In this document: positions 44,050 through 52,956 of the stretch, one piece after another | Layout of the letters: every line of letters begins with the position of its first letter | Position numbering within the stretch: position 1 is the stretch's first letter | Assembly (NCBI RefSeq): GCF_000285515.1 | Contig: NZ_HE610957.1 | Coordinates: forward strand, 133,294 to 197,293 | DNA length: 64,000 bases | Direction: 5' to 3' | Origin: Paenibacillus senegalensis JC66 | Lineage (GTDB): Bacteria > Bacillota > Bacilli > Paenibacillales > NBRC-103111 | Position numbers and translations under genes: made by a program | The notes under the pieces: generated by a model | Seen by the model: only the letters and a program-made list of their open reading frames with translations | The model's database searches: none | What the model was told of the DNA's origin: nothing

Positions 44050-44832
44050 ATGAACAAAAAACTATTGATCACCGGAGCTAACGGAACGATCGGCCGCTGT
44101 TTGACAGAAGGACTGAGAAGCCAGGGACATTATGAAGTAACGGCTACAGATGTCAAGGAAGACCAGGGGCTGGGCATAATCAGATTGGACGTTACGGATG
44201 CGGACCAGGTTCTGGAGGCAACCCGCGGAGTGGATACGATCCTTCACTTCGGCTGGGCCAAAGATGAAGAAGACTTCCTCGGCAAAGTGCTGCCCATCAA
44301 CGTTGCGGCAGCGTACCATATTTATGAAGCAGCCCGAAAAAATAAGGTGAGAAGAGTCATCTTCGCCAGCTCCAACCACGCGACCGGCTTTTACAGAGTC
44401 GGCGAGGAAGTTTCCCCGGAAGAGCCTTATCGTCCGGACAGTTTCTATGGGTTAAGCAAATGCTACATTGAACTGTTGGGGCGTTTATATGCCGATAAAC
44501 ACAAAGTTTCTTCCTTCAATATCCGCATCGGCAACTTTCCAAAAGACGACCGCCCCCATTCCGAAAGGGCGGGACATATTTGGATATCGTGCAGGGACAT
44601 GGTTCAATTGGCGGTTTGCTGCATTGAAGCAGACGACTCTTTGAGTTTCCTGAGCTTGTATGGGACATCAGCGAATACGGATAATTATTACGATATCGGG
44701 TATTTGGAAGAACTGATCGGCTACAAGCCTTTAGACGACGCTAATGATCTATTGGAGAAAGCCCGTAGGGAGCAAATCCCAATCAAGGATGATGAAACTT
44801 CCTTTCAGGGTGGGGGGTTCGTCAATAAATAG
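44050..44832 (+). CDS. NAD-dependent SDR, uronate-dehydrogenase-like
   Basis: 260 residues from ATG at 44050, preceded by GAGGTGAAG; an in-frame ATG at 44032 lacks a site. The Rossmann motif TGANGTIGRCL binds NAD. The catalytic Tyr/Lys pair is in FYGLSKCYIE. FASSNHATGFYR, SFNIRIGNFPKDDRP and WISCRDMVQLA follow the pattern of uronate dehydrogenases, which oxidise hexuronic acids to aldarolactones. Other extended-SDR epimerases remain possible. Monocistronic in appearance. Confidence 0.75.
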   Translation: MNKKLLITGANGTIGRCLTEGLRSQGHYEVTATDVKEDQGLGIIRLDVTDADQVLEATRGVDTILHFGWAKDEEDFLGKVLPINVAAAYHIYEAARKNKVRRVIFASSNHATGFYRVGEEVSPEEPYRPDSFYGLSKCYIELLGRLYADKHKVSSFNIRIGNFPKDDRPHSERAGHIWISCRDMVQLAVCCIEADDSLSFLSLYGTSANTDNYYDIGYLEELIGYKPLDDANDLLEKARREQIPIKDDETSFQGGGFVNK

Positions 44833-44900
44833 CCCGCTCCTTTCGTTCATACATTTGGTCTAGTCATAGTTCCTATAACAATCATATTTCGGATTTCACT

Positions 44901-45839
44901 TTAATTAAACACCATTTTAACAAAATCAATAAGTCGGGATCTTAATGCGTCCCCCTGCTCTCCCCTATGGTACATATCTGTTCCGTGATAACCGCTCTCA
45001 TCCACAATTAGCTCTTTATCCGCTGCCCCGGATGCTTGATATAATTTGCGCACTTCTTTTTCAATGGAGCCACCATAATCACCAGGCGAAAAAACAAACA
45101 AGGATGGCGCTTCAATCTTTTCGACACTTGGAATGGCATCCAGGGGCCCGCATTGTGCAGGAGAAGAAAGAATAATGAGCCCCTCAATAGGCAGGTCTTG
45201 ACGAACGCCTGCAATAATTGCTGTGCTGCCGCCGCATGATGCTCCCGCCAAAAACAATCTTTGCGCACCCAACCGTTTGAGTTCGCTTAAGGCTGCATCT
45301 GCATCACGATCGATATTCTGATTATCCTCTGGAAAATCTTGCGAGGCCCCGTGATTACGATATTCAGGAATAACGACCAGATATCCGCTGTCAGCCAGTT
45401 CAATTCCCATGTCAAGAAAGGAGCAAATGCTATAGCCTTGCTCGTGTGCAAGCAGGACTCCTTGATCTCCGCTGCCAAGCACAAGCGCCGACAGATACAC
45501 CCCATCACTGGTTGTCAATGTAGTTGCTTTATCGTGCAGCTCATCAGGAACACAGCTATTCACAAGATGCCCGTGAGAAGACTTCACCGTGCTATCCGGC
45601 CAGGCAGGATCATACTCGACTGGCGGGTTTTCAACCGGCGGGTTTGTTGGTATGTTCGCCGCTTCGGCTGCTGATTCTTCATTAACAGCGTCTTTGATGG
45701 AGTCAGTATGTTGAGGCTGATTGGATATAGAATGATCTTCATTTGGAGATACAGGCATTTTTGTATTGCACCCTGTAATGATTACTAGCAAAATGAGCCA
45801 TACAACTGCCATTCGTGTTCCTTTCAAAGATGCGTCCAT
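44901..45839 (-). CDS. Alpha/beta-hydrolase lipoprotein
   Basis: 312 residues. Hydrophobic N-terminus and lipobox ITGC (Cys24), then a low-complexity Asn/Pro/Val linker (residues about 60-78) and an alpha/beta-hydrolase domain. The nucleophile elbow GASCGGS fits GxSxG; RNHGASQDFPEDNQN and a C-terminal ESGYHGTD supply the likely acid and His. Probably a surface-anchored esterase or dienelactone-hydrolase-like enzyme. Same direction as, but separated by a terminator from, ABC/HlyD module 2. Confidence 0.82.
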   Translation of the reverse strand: MDASLKGTRMAVVWLILLVIITGCNTKMPVSPNEDHSISNQPQHTDSIKDAVNEESAAEAANIPTNPPVENPPVEYDPAWPDSTVKSSHGHLVNSCVPDELHDKATTLTTSDGVYLSALVLGSGDQGVLLAHEQGYSICSFLDMGIELADSGYLVVIPEYRNHGASQDFPEDNQNIDRDADAALSELKRLGAQRLFLAGASCGGSTAIIAGVRQDLPIEGLIILSSPAQCGPLDAIPSVEKIEAPSLFVFSPGDYGGSIEKEVRKLYQASGAADKELIVDESGYHGTDMYHRGEQGDALRSRLIDFVKMVFN

Positions 45840-45923
45840 TGATTTTCTATACCTCCAACTTATATTGGAAATGAATTTCTTTACTATCGTTTAATCATTC
45901 TATCTCATCAAGCTGCAAATAGT

Positions 45924-45990
45924 AAAACCCCGGCTGCTCTTCTTCCTTGCAATTTCTGTCCATGGAAGAGAGCATCCGGGCTGGTTTTTA
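45924..45990 (-). terminator. Large hairpin terminator after ABC/HlyD module 2
   Basis: AAAACC and GGTTTTT outer arms, CTTCTTCC / GGAAGAGAG inner arms. On the minus strand it ends GGGGTTTTAC. It lies 60 bp beyond the binding-protein stop. Confidence 0.6.
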
Positions 45991-46049
45991 TCGTAATCCA
46001 GGCATACTTGTTCTTGTCTGCTATGTAAATGCCAAAATGCCTGTCAGCT

Positions 46050-47339
46050 CTACTCGTTTAAATAGGTGGTCACTTTGTTTTGGATCAGCTTAGCTGCTTC
46101 TTCAGCAGTTTTTTGTTCACTAAAGAAGGCCATCGATTCTTCTCCAACAATAAAAATTACCTTACCATCCGCTTCCGAATAATTATCCGCTGTATGAATG
46201 AACTCTTCGAACATGGAGAATTCCTCATCTGACACTTTAGGCGCTTTCCCGTCTGGCGTTTTGTACGTTCCGCTTCCTATTTGTTCTTGAATGTCGGTCA
46301 GCTGCTTCTTATTCACAGATTTCAGCAGTGAGAATCCTTGTCTCTCTTGAATAGATTGCCCTTCTTCGGATAGCATGAAAGAAATAAACTTCCATGCCTC
46401 CTCCTTCACTGGGGATTTGGCTTGAATAGCGAATTGGGATGAAAGAACAATCCTCGTTCCGCCGTTTTGTTCCGGTTTTTGCAGCAGCTTCGGATTGGAA
46501 AAGTATAAATGCAGATCATTGATAAAGTCTGCCGGCGATCTCAGAACGGTAGAATAGAACATTTGCTTGCCTAGATCCGCCGCTTCGGAAGTCATGACTT
46601 GATTATCGTACATGTCTTTTATTTGCTGCATCGCATCTACGAAAAGGGGCGTGTCGAACATTGCCTTTTTCGCCGCGGTATCAACAAACTCAGCGTACCG
46701 GTCCACTATCATTTCCTGTATGCGAAAATCAGGCGCTTCCCCCGCCATCGCATATCGGCGTTCCGCGCCGCTTGCTCCCAGCTCCTTAGCAATATGCTCG
46801 AACTCCTTCCAAGTCCAATTCTGGTCATCGATACTCGTGTTCTCAAGGAGATCTCCATCACCGACAAACGCCCGCAGGTTGAATCCGAAAGGCATGGCAT
46901 GCAGACTGCCATTTGACTTTATCGCATCCAATATGTTCGTTTGCAAATCGCTATGATTTAGCGTCTCGTCTTGTTCCATGAGCTCTTTCATATCCAGGAG
47001 AAGGTTTTTATTCACATAATCTTTGATAGGCAAACCGCTTATTTCAAAGATATCCGGGCCTTTGCCCGATAAAATTTCTGTATTTATCGTATTTTGATAT
47101 TGTTCATAATCTTCAATAACCCTAATTTGCAAATCAATGTCCGGATACTTGTCCTCAAACTTTCTTTCTACTGTGTCGTAAAAGGGGCTCTCTTGCTGGA
47201 CAGACAATGTAACGACCGTTTTCCCCTCTTGATTCACCGGACGTTCCGCGTTTTCCGGTTGCTTACCGTCCCCGGAATTACATGCTGTCATAAACATGAT
47301 GAAAATCCCCATAGTCAACATAGACTGCCACTTTTTCAT
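46050..47339 (-). CDS. Solute-binding lipoprotein of ABC/HlyD module 2
   Basis: 429 residues from ATG at 47339, preceded by CAGGAGGG; an upstream in-frame start would absorb that site. Lipobox MTAC with Cys20. Family-1 binding fold with VVTLSVQQESPFYDTVE, LSGKGPDIFEISGLPIKDYV and a C-terminus EEAAKLIQNKVTTYLNE almost the same as the module 1 binding protein. It is the last gene of module 2, whereas in module 1 it is the first, so gene order has been shuffled since duplication. Confidence 0.9.
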   Translation of the reverse strand: MKKWQSMLTMGIFIMFMTACNSGDGKQPENAERPVNQEGKTVVTLSVQQESPFYDTVERKFEDKYPDIDLQIRVIEDYEQYQNTINTEILSGKGPDIFEISGLPIKDYVNKNLLLDMKELMEQDETLNHSDLQTNILDAIKSNGSLHAMPFGFNLRAFVGDGDLLENTSIDDQNWTWKEFEHIAKELGASGAERRYAMAGEAPDFRIQEMIVDRYAEFVDTAAKKAMFDTPLFVDAMQQIKDMYDNQVMTSEAADLGKQMFYSTVLRSPADFINDLHLYFSNPKLLQKPEQNGGTRIVLSSQFAIQAKSPVKEEAWKFISFMLSEEGQSIQERQGFSLLKSVNKKQLTDIQEQIGSGTYKTPDGKAPKVSDEEFSMFEEFIHTADNYSEADGKVIFIVGEESMAFFSEQKTAEEAAKLIQNKVTTYLNE

Positions 47340-47379
47340 GAAATGAATCCCTCCTGTCATTTTTCAAATCCTTGCTGCC

Positions 47380-48540
47380 TTATTGCAGGCGTACGTGGTT
47401 GCCATCCTGCAAAGGCTCACCGCTCTCCACAATCAAAAGATCGCCCTCATAGAGGCTGTCGGCCTGAATCAGTATTTCGTTGTCATTCCTTTCAATGGGC
47501 TGAATGCGTACTTTACGGGCGACGAAAACATTGCCCAGCGCTCCTCTCTGTTCTTCCATCATATAGACGAACAGACCGCCCTGGTCGCGATGAATCGCCT
47601 CATTCGAAACAACCAGTCCTTCCTGGCGGGAGCGACTCTCGATACTGATCGATGCTTGCTCACCTCCTTTCAGTTCAGAATCAACGACCTTGATGCGAAT
47701 CACCTTCTGAGAAATCATTTGAGCTTGGCCCGCTGCTTCTCCAGCATCGGAAGAGCTCCCGGTTCTCGGCTCGGCATCCGTCATTTCGGTAATGGTGCCT
47801 TCGATAATGCGGGTCTGCTGTTCCTGACCCGTCTTGACCTCGACCTCAACTACCGCTCCGATGGCTATACCCAACTGGGTCAACCGTGCAGAATCCACGG
47901 GAATATCCAAGCTGTATCCGAGGCTGTCGTTGGCGATCCAAACATCCGGTTCTCCCAGTGACACTAACCCTTCAATCGCACTCAGTTTTTTTATGATGCC
48001 GTCGAACGGAGCGATCAGTTCCTTTCCGCTTGTCAGACGGTCTCTCAGCTCGTCAATATTTCGCTCCTGTGTGTCCAGGTCAAGCTTTAGCGATTCAATC
48101 GCGCGCCGTGCACTCCGAATATCGAACTCGTCCCCTGCCTTTTCTGACTGGATGAACTGATCCTGAAGATTTTGCAGCTCAATGTTCATCTTTTTCAAGC
48201 TGGTGATCTCATTCTCCAATTCCCGTTCGGCCGTTGTGCTGTCATACTCGATTAGCTTCTGCCCTTTTTCCACACGATCTCCTTCGTTTACGAGAATGTT
48301 GGTAACCTCCCAGCCAGCAGGGTTCAGTAATCTCGTTTCGGCAACTGGCTGCAGCATGCCGCTGCCTTCGATCGTAAATAAAAGACTTCCGCTAACTAGC
48401 GGTTCCGTTCTCACTTTTGGCAAGGTCAGGGATCGGAAGGTATTGCTAAAAAACGTAAGAAACAGCAACAAGCTCATAAAAACAATAAAGACGATTTGAA
48501 TGGTACGTTTGCGATCAACCGGTTCGTTTCCTAACTCCAT
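47380..48540 (-). CDS. HlyD/MacA-like adaptor protein of module 2
   Basis: 386 residues. One N-terminal membrane anchor (residues about 12-32), then FFSNTFRSLTLPKV, shared in pattern with the module 1 adaptor. Lipoyl halves are ILVNEGDRVEKGQKLIEYDS and LIAPFDGIIKKLSAIEG, with a coiled coil of about 80 residues between them (SLKKMNIELQNLQDQF). Beta-barrel and membrane-proximal domains end in PLQDGNHVRLQ. It sits between permease B and the binding protein. A subunit that normally bridges exporters to other envelope parts is thus part of an importer-type operon twice in this window. Confidence 0.88.
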   Translation of the reverse strand: MELGNEPVDRKRTIQIVFIVFMSLLLFLTFFSNTFRSLTLPKVRTEPLVSGSLLFTIEGSGMLQPVAETRLLNPAGWEVTNILVNEGDRVEKGQKLIEYDSTTAERELENEITSLKKMNIELQNLQDQFIQSEKAGDEFDIRSARRAIESLKLDLDTQERNIDELRDRLTSGKELIAPFDGIIKKLSAIEGLVSLGEPDVWIANDSLGYSLDIPVDSARLTQLGIAIGAVVEVEVKTGQEQQTRIIEGTITEMTDAEPRTGSSSDAGEAAGQAQMISQKVIRIKVVDSELKGGEQASISIESRSRQEGLVVSNEAIHRDQGGLFVYMMEEQRGALGNVFVARKVRIQPIERNDNEILIQADSLYEGDLLIVESGEPLQDGNHVRLQ

Positions 48541-48576
48541 AGCAGCTCTTTCTCCTCCTCAACACTTTCTCAAAAA

Positions 48577-49452
48577 TTATCCCTTGATGCCGGACAATTG
48601 AACGCCTTTAATGAAATAGGTTTCTGCATACAGGAATAACAGTACCATGGGAGTCATATAGAGCACGGATGCAGCGAAAGCTATCCCCGGCTCATCATTT
48701 ATCCTGGATAAATACACGGAAAGCGGCTGTTTGAACGGATCATTCAGAAAAATCAGCGGCTGCTCCACCATATTCCAATAATCGACAAACAAAAGAACAA
48801 TAAGCGAAGCAAGACCTGCCTTCACCATGGGAAATATGATCGTAAAGAAAATCCGCAATTGACCGGCCCCATCCATCTTTGCCGCTTCTATGTAGGCATA
48901 CGGAATATGCAGCATGAACTGTCGAAGCATAAATACACCGAAGGCCGAGAAAATGCCGGGCCATATAATGGCATGCGGACTATTCAGCAGTCCCAGCTGA
49001 TCTGCCATAATGTAATTCGGCACGAGTGTGACCTGAAACGGCATAAGCATCGTAATGACATAGACGAGAAACCAACGATCCCGGCCGCGAAATTGCAGCT
49101 TGGAGAAGGCGTACGCAGCAAATGCCGATACTAAGGTTTGTCCAACGATGATCGGTACGACCAGGAATACTGAATTCCAGAACATCATCAAATATCTAGG
49201 GCTGCCCACCAGCACTTTGCCATACTGCTCCAGGGTTACTTGATCCGGCAGCAATTTTACATTCGCAAACAGGTTTTTTCTCCCGGCAGCCGGCTCATTC
49301 ATCTGCCCGAGAGGGCCATAGTTTATATCGATTTCCTGTGCTGTCGTGAACGAATTAGTGAACGTAATCACAATCGGAAATAAGAATATAAGTGCAATCA
49401 TGCCCATGACGGCCGTGAGCGCCATTTTTTGTAACAATTCGGAAATTCGCAA
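48577..49452 (-). CDS. ABC permease B of module 2 (MalG type)
   Basis: 291 residues, six membrane segments. PYAYIEAAKMDGAGQLRIFF is the EAA loop; MLMPFQVTLVPNYIMADQLG and the ending ETYFIKGVQLSGIKG parallel module 1 permease B closely. It carries the same extended extracellular stretch after the first membrane segment. Twelve bases separate it from permease A. Confidence 0.92.
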   Translation of the reverse strand: MRISELLQKMALTAVMGMIALIFLFPIVITFTNSFTTAQEIDINYGPLGQMNEPAAGRKNLFANVKLLPDQVTLEQYGKVLVGSPRYLMMFWNSVFLVVPIIVGQTLVSAFAAYAFSKLQFRGRDRWFLVYVITMLMPFQVTLVPNYIMADQLGLLNSPHAIIWPGIFSAFGVFMLRQFMLHIPYAYIEAAKMDGAGQLRIFFTIIFPMVKAGLASLIVLLFVDYWNMVEQPLIFLNDPFKQPLSVYLSRINDEPGIAFAASVLYMTPMVLLFLYAETYFIKGVQLSGIKG

Positions 49453-49464
49453 TAGTTTTCACCT

Positions 49465-50382
49465 CTATTCCATGAACTGCCGATACCAGCGCTCAAGCGC
49501 AAACAATCCTATGACGATTAGAAGAATACAGCCGACCATCAAGACTGCCGCTGCTGTCAGCTTCTGAATATCCAACGATGTAAACATGTTGTTCATATAG
49601 TGCTGCAGCATGTATATGCTGTCATGAGGATAATCGCCTGCGATCAAATACGTTTCCCGGAATACTTTAAACGAGTTCATGATCGACAAAATGATGACAA
49701 AAAACATCGTGGGCAGGAGATAAACAAGGGTGATGCCGGTAAACTGCTGCAAACGGCCTGCCCCTTCCATTTGGGCGGTTTCATAATAGTCCTTCGGGAT
49801 TTGCTGCAATCCCGCCAGGAATAAAATGACGTTATAGCCGATGTTCTTCCATAAATAAACGACAATGATGACATATCGGGCCATTTCGGTATTCATCCAG
49901 TCCATGCGTTCGACTCCGAAGCCGTTCAGCCAAGCGTTTACAGATCCGTTCCAATCGAACATCATCTGCCAGACGAACACAATGGAGGCGACGGGAACGA
50001 CAAGCGGCAGCACATAAGCAGTCCGCAGCCATTTGCGCAACATGAGATTCGAATTCAGCAGCAAAGCAAGACCTAACGATAGTGCGAGATTGAGCGGAAC
50101 GCTAACTGCACTAAAATAAAACGTATTAAAGGCCGCCTTACGGAAGGATCCGCTCGCAAGCAATTCATGGTAATTGTCTAATCCAACAAAATGCCGATCT
50201 ATCGCACTGTTCACAAAAGAATAGAACACTCCCATGGCAAACGGAATCAGGTAGAACAGCGCGAATCCGGCAGCGCTCGGCGCGAGAAATAGCCAGGCAG
50301 CCGCCGCATCCCTGCGCATCCATTTCTTTACCTTCATTGCAATGTCAAACCTTACGCCATAACTCAAGAGCCTTTTCATCAT
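49465..50382 (-). CDS. ABC permease A of module 2 (MalF/UgpA type)
   Basis: 305 residues from ATG at 50382, preceded by TTGGAGGAAG on the minus strand. AAWLFLAPSAAGFALFYLIPF opens the membrane part. The EAA-type loop is PKDYYETAQMEGAGRLQQF. The end, DYPHDSIYMLQHYMNNMF and DIQKLTAAAVLMVGC, marks it as a paralogue of the gene at 34688-35557. The start overlaps the stop of a 32-codon ORF as ATGA, suggesting coupled translation. Confidence 0.9.
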   Translation of the reverse strand: MMKRLLSYGVRFDIAMKVKKWMRRDAAAAWLFLAPSAAGFALFYLIPFAMGVFYSFVNSAIDRHFVGLDNYHELLASGSFRKAAFNTFYFSAVSVPLNLALSLGLALLLNSNLMLRKWLRTAYVLPLVVPVASIVFVWQMMFDWNGSVNAWLNGFGVERMDWMNTEMARYVIIVVYLWKNIGYNVILFLAGLQQIPKDYYETAQMEGAGRLQQFTGITLVYLLPTMFFVIILSIMNSFKVFRETYLIAGDYPHDSIYMLQHYMNNMFTSLDIQKLTAAAVLMVGCILLIVIGLFALERWYRQFME

Positions 50383-50477
50383 TTTCGGCTTCCTCCAACA
50401 TGCTCCATTCGCGAACCTGGCAAAGAACAACCCCCTCTGCCGTACCGGCAGCAATACACAAAAACCCACTTATTCAT
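50379..50477 (-). CDS. 32-codon ORF coupled to permease A, possibly a vanY 5' remnant
   Basis: ATG at 50477 follows GGAGG at seven bases; the frame (MNKWVFVYCCRYGRGG..., three Cys in 32 residues) ends in TGA overlapping the permease ATG. Its promoter and ribosome site are homologous to those of vanY at 54135-54223, and its first codons (MNKW) resemble the VanY start (MKKW). It may be a translated leader or the stump of a duplicated vanY 5' end. Too short for family assignment. Confidence 0.5.
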   Translation of the reverse strand: MNKWVFVYCCRYGRGGCSLPGSRMEHVGGSRK

Positions 50478-50564
50478 TTTCAGATTCCTCCATCTATCGA
50501 CATCTTAAGAATAAGGAGGACTGTTTAAAGAATAAGTGGGGTAAAAATAAAATTTTTATTAAAT
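50478..50564 (-). promoter_or_regulatory. Duplicated vanY-type promoter, copy 2
   Basis: On the minus strand this region aligns, with about one 1-base and one 2-3-base gap, to 54135-54223: an identical 16-base block TTTAATAAAAATTTTA, a CCCCA-containing middle, TTTAAA-CAG, a -10-like TAAGAT (50502-50507) and GGAGG. No good -35 box is seen, which fits an activator-dependent promoter. It lies directly after the kinase stop and before permease A. Confidence 0.78.
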
Positions 50565-50578
50565 AATCGGCATTCTAA

Positions 50579-51688
50579 TTATCCTTGTGCTTCTGGTGCG
50601 CTGACCTGCGGAAGACGGACTTCAAATAGCGTACGAACGGGGTCGCTTTGCGCCGAGATCGTACCCTGATGCTGTTCCACAATATTTTTGGCAATAAACA
50701 GGCCAATGCCGGAGCTGCCTTCACGCCCAGTGCGCGCTTTATCGACTGTGTAAAACATATCGAAGATATACGGCAGCTCCTCCGGGGGAATGCTATGACC
50801 GTAATTAATCACTTGAACTGCTGCATTCTCCGCTTCTACTGTGCAATGAATATCTATATACTGGCCATCCTTGCCATAACGGATAGCGTTCGTAAGGAGA
50901 TTCTCAAATACGCGCGCCAATAATTCACCGTCGCCCCAAATCGTCACATGCGGAGTTACATGCAAACGGGTTGTCAGGTTACTTCTTTCTAAAGCAGGAT
51001 ATAATTCCTCGTTTAATTGGATGAGAAGCTCGCTAAGATCGATCGGTTGTTTGTTCATCTTTAGCTGGCCGTAATTCATGCGGGCGATTTCGAAAAGCTC
51101 GTCAATCAGCTTCTCCAGCCGTTGCGACTTGGAAAAAGCAATGCCTGTATAGTGCTTGACCTGTTCATTCGTCAAATTATCGTCCTGAAGAATAAAGTCC
51201 AGGTAGCCCAATACGGAAGTGAGCGGCGTTCGCAAATCGTGTGCCAGATTCAACACCAATTGTTCTTTACTGTTCTCTGCAAAGTCTCCCCTCTCCAGCG
51301 CTTGCTTCAATTTTTCACTAGCCAGATTGATATCCCGCGCAATATTTTCGAACTCATCATTAGACCGGATGTTTATTTTGCTGTTGAAGTCGCCGTTTGC
51401 CAGTTGATTGATTCCACGCGATATTTCGTGAAAATAAAGGGAATACCGTTTCGTGAGGAGAAAGAAAAAATAAAAGGAGAGAGGAATAAAAATAATCAAG
51501 AAAAAATTGAGGTCCCCGATTTCTCTCATGAAATAACGGATTTTAGTCGTCGGGTCTTCATACTTCGTCGTATGATAATAGAGCTGAAACACTTTAAAGA
51601 TCAGAAAGGTGATCGCACCAGAACAAAGTGTGCTTAAAGCAAACAGCTGAATCATTTTAAACCGGAAACTTCGGATCTTATTAGCCAT
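50579..51688 (-). CDS. VanS-like sensor histidine kinase
   Basis: 369 residues from ATG at 51688, which overlaps the regulator stop by 8 bp; the frame is open further upstream inside the regulator gene. Two membrane segments (about residues 12-35 and 68-90) flank a short extracellular loop of about 35 residues. HAMP is followed by H-box LAHDLRTPLTSVLGYLD, N-box NLLTNAIRYG and G-box GSSGIGLFIAKNIVEQHQG. The short loop resembles VanS-type wall-stress sensors that detect drug or lipid-linked precursors at the membrane. Transcribed with the vanY-, vanZ- and vanR-like genes. Confidence 0.9.
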   Translation of the reverse strand: MANKIRSFRFKMIQLFALSTLCSGAITFLIFKVFQLYYHTTKYEDPTTKIRYFMREIGDLNFFLIIFIPLSFYFFFLLTKRYSLYFHEISRGINQLANGDFNSKINIRSNDEFENIARDINLASEKLKQALERGDFAENSKEQLVLNLAHDLRTPLTSVLGYLDFILQDDNLTNEQVKHYTGIAFSKSQRLEKLIDELFEIARMNYGQLKMNKQPIDLSELLIQLNEELYPALERSNLTTRLHVTPHVTIWGDGELLARVFENLLTNAIRYGKDGQYIDIHCTVEAENAAVQVINYGHSIPPEELPYIFDMFYTVDKARTGREGSSGIGLFIAKNIVEQHQGTISAQSDPVRTLFEVRLPQVSAPEAQG

Positions 51689-52376
51689 TGAACGTATATC
51701 CCACTCCCCAGACGGTCTTGATCCATTTGTTCTTATGCTTGTCTTCTTCGAGCTTCTTCCGCAATGTTCGTATATGCACCATAACTGTATTGCTGCCTTC
51801 GTAGTAGGCCTCCCCCCATACATGTTCGAAAATATTTTCTGTGCTGAAGACCTTCTTCGGATGGCTGGCCAACAGGTACAAGATGTCAAATTCCTTCGGG
51901 GTTAGCTCAATCGGGTTGTTATACAAAAAAACGGTTCGTTGTTCAGGATGGATGACCAGACCGCGCGCCTCCAGAACGGCTGTGTTCGAAGCTGCCGATG
52001 GATTGAATTGCAGCGCACGGCGCAAATGCGCATTTACCCGAGCGACCAGCTCCATCGGGTTGAACGGTTTGGTCACATAATCGTCCGCTCCTCTGACCAG
52101 TCCTGTAATTTTATCAAGATCAGTTGCTTTGGCGCTTAAAAAAATAATGGGCAAATGGTGACTTTCCCGGATTAGCTGCGTCGCTTCGTAGCCGTTCAGA
52201 TTCGGCATCATGATATCGAGAATCGCCAAATCGACAGACTGCGTCCGAATGATCTGTACGGCTGCCAGCCCGTCAGAAACTTTAATACAGCGATAGCCCT
52301 CTTTGACCAGATGCAGTTCTATCAAATCGGCAATTTCCGGTTCGTCATCCGCAATTAATATAGTGATCGATTTCAT
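51681..52376 (-). CDS. VanR-like OmpR-family response regulator
   Basis: 231 residues from ATG at 52376 after GAGGTGG. Receiver: ITILIADDEPEIADLI, phospho-acceptor in LAILDIMMPNLNGYE and Lys in DYVTKPFNPMEL. Winged helix: IELTPKEFDILYLLASHPKK, then TVMVHIRTLRKKLEED and IKTVWGVGYTF. Likely binds the two homologous upstream regions at 54135-54223 and 50478-50564; that is inference from their duplication. Confidence 0.93.
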   Translation of the reverse strand: MKSITILIADDEPEIADLIELHLVKEGYRCIKVSDGLAAVQIIRTQSVDLAILDIMMPNLNGYEATQLIRESHHLPIIFLSAKATDLDKITGLVRGADDYVTKPFNPMELVARVNAHLRRALQFNPSAASNTAVLEARGLVIHPEQRTVFLYNNPIELTPKEFDILYLLASHPKKVFSTENIFEHVWGEAYYEGSNTVMVHIRTLRKKLEEDKHKNKWIKTVWGVGYTFNG

Positions 52377-52416
52377 AATCCACCTCAAGTAAATATGTTG
52401 ATTGAACTACATCGTA

Positions 52417-52956
52417 TCAGAACTTCTTCGCCAGAACAACGGCGCGCGGAGCGCCCGGAACGGCGGCTGCCGGCGTCGTCAGCCAGCATCCCAGTCTGTA
52501 GGCGACGAAGCCGAGCATGCCTCCAACGGAATTTAAAATAAGGTCGTCCACGTCGAACGTACCGAGCGAAAATAACACTTGGGCGCTTTCCAGCCCGAAA
52601 CTTACCGCCAAGGAGCGCCATAGCGTCCCCGCCAATGTCAGCTTTCCGGCATTCGCAAGGACATTAAGGTACATGCCGAACGGGACAAAGATCGCAATAT
52701 TCCCGAACAGGTTCGTCAGGCTGTGTACGGTCAACGCATCAAGCGCTCTGGCAATTTCCTTCAAGGGAACCAGATTCCCAGCTTGCAGTCTGGCAACGAT
52801 ATATTCCGGATAAGTCACGGTTCGCAGAAGCTGCTCCCATAGAAACGCAACATCCACCCGGCCGAACTTGAATAAAATTATTTTGAGCAGCGCGTACATG
52901 TAGAAAGCAAACAATAGCCGAACGCTCCAATGTTTCAACCGGTTTCCTGCTCTCAT
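52417..52956 (-). CDS. vanZ: VanZ-family membrane protein
   Basis: 179 residues, four to five membrane segments. NLVPLKEI, NLFGNIAIFVPFGMYL, SFGLESAQVLFSLGTFDVDD and LILNSVGGMLGFVAYRL are the conserved VanZ features. VanZ-type proteins raise low-level teicoplanin or lipoglycopeptide tolerance by an unknown mechanism (established for the family). The ATGA overlap with vanY shows coupled translation. Confidence 0.9.
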   Translation of the reverse strand: MRAGNRLKHWSVRLLFAFYMYALLKIILFKFGRVDVAFLWEQLLRTVTYPEYIVARLQAGNLVPLKEIARALDALTVHSLTNLFGNIAIFVPFGMYLNVLANAGKLTLAGTLWRSLAVSFGLESAQVLFSLGTFDVDDLILNSVGGMLGFVAYRLGCWLTTPAAAVPGAPRAVVLAKKF

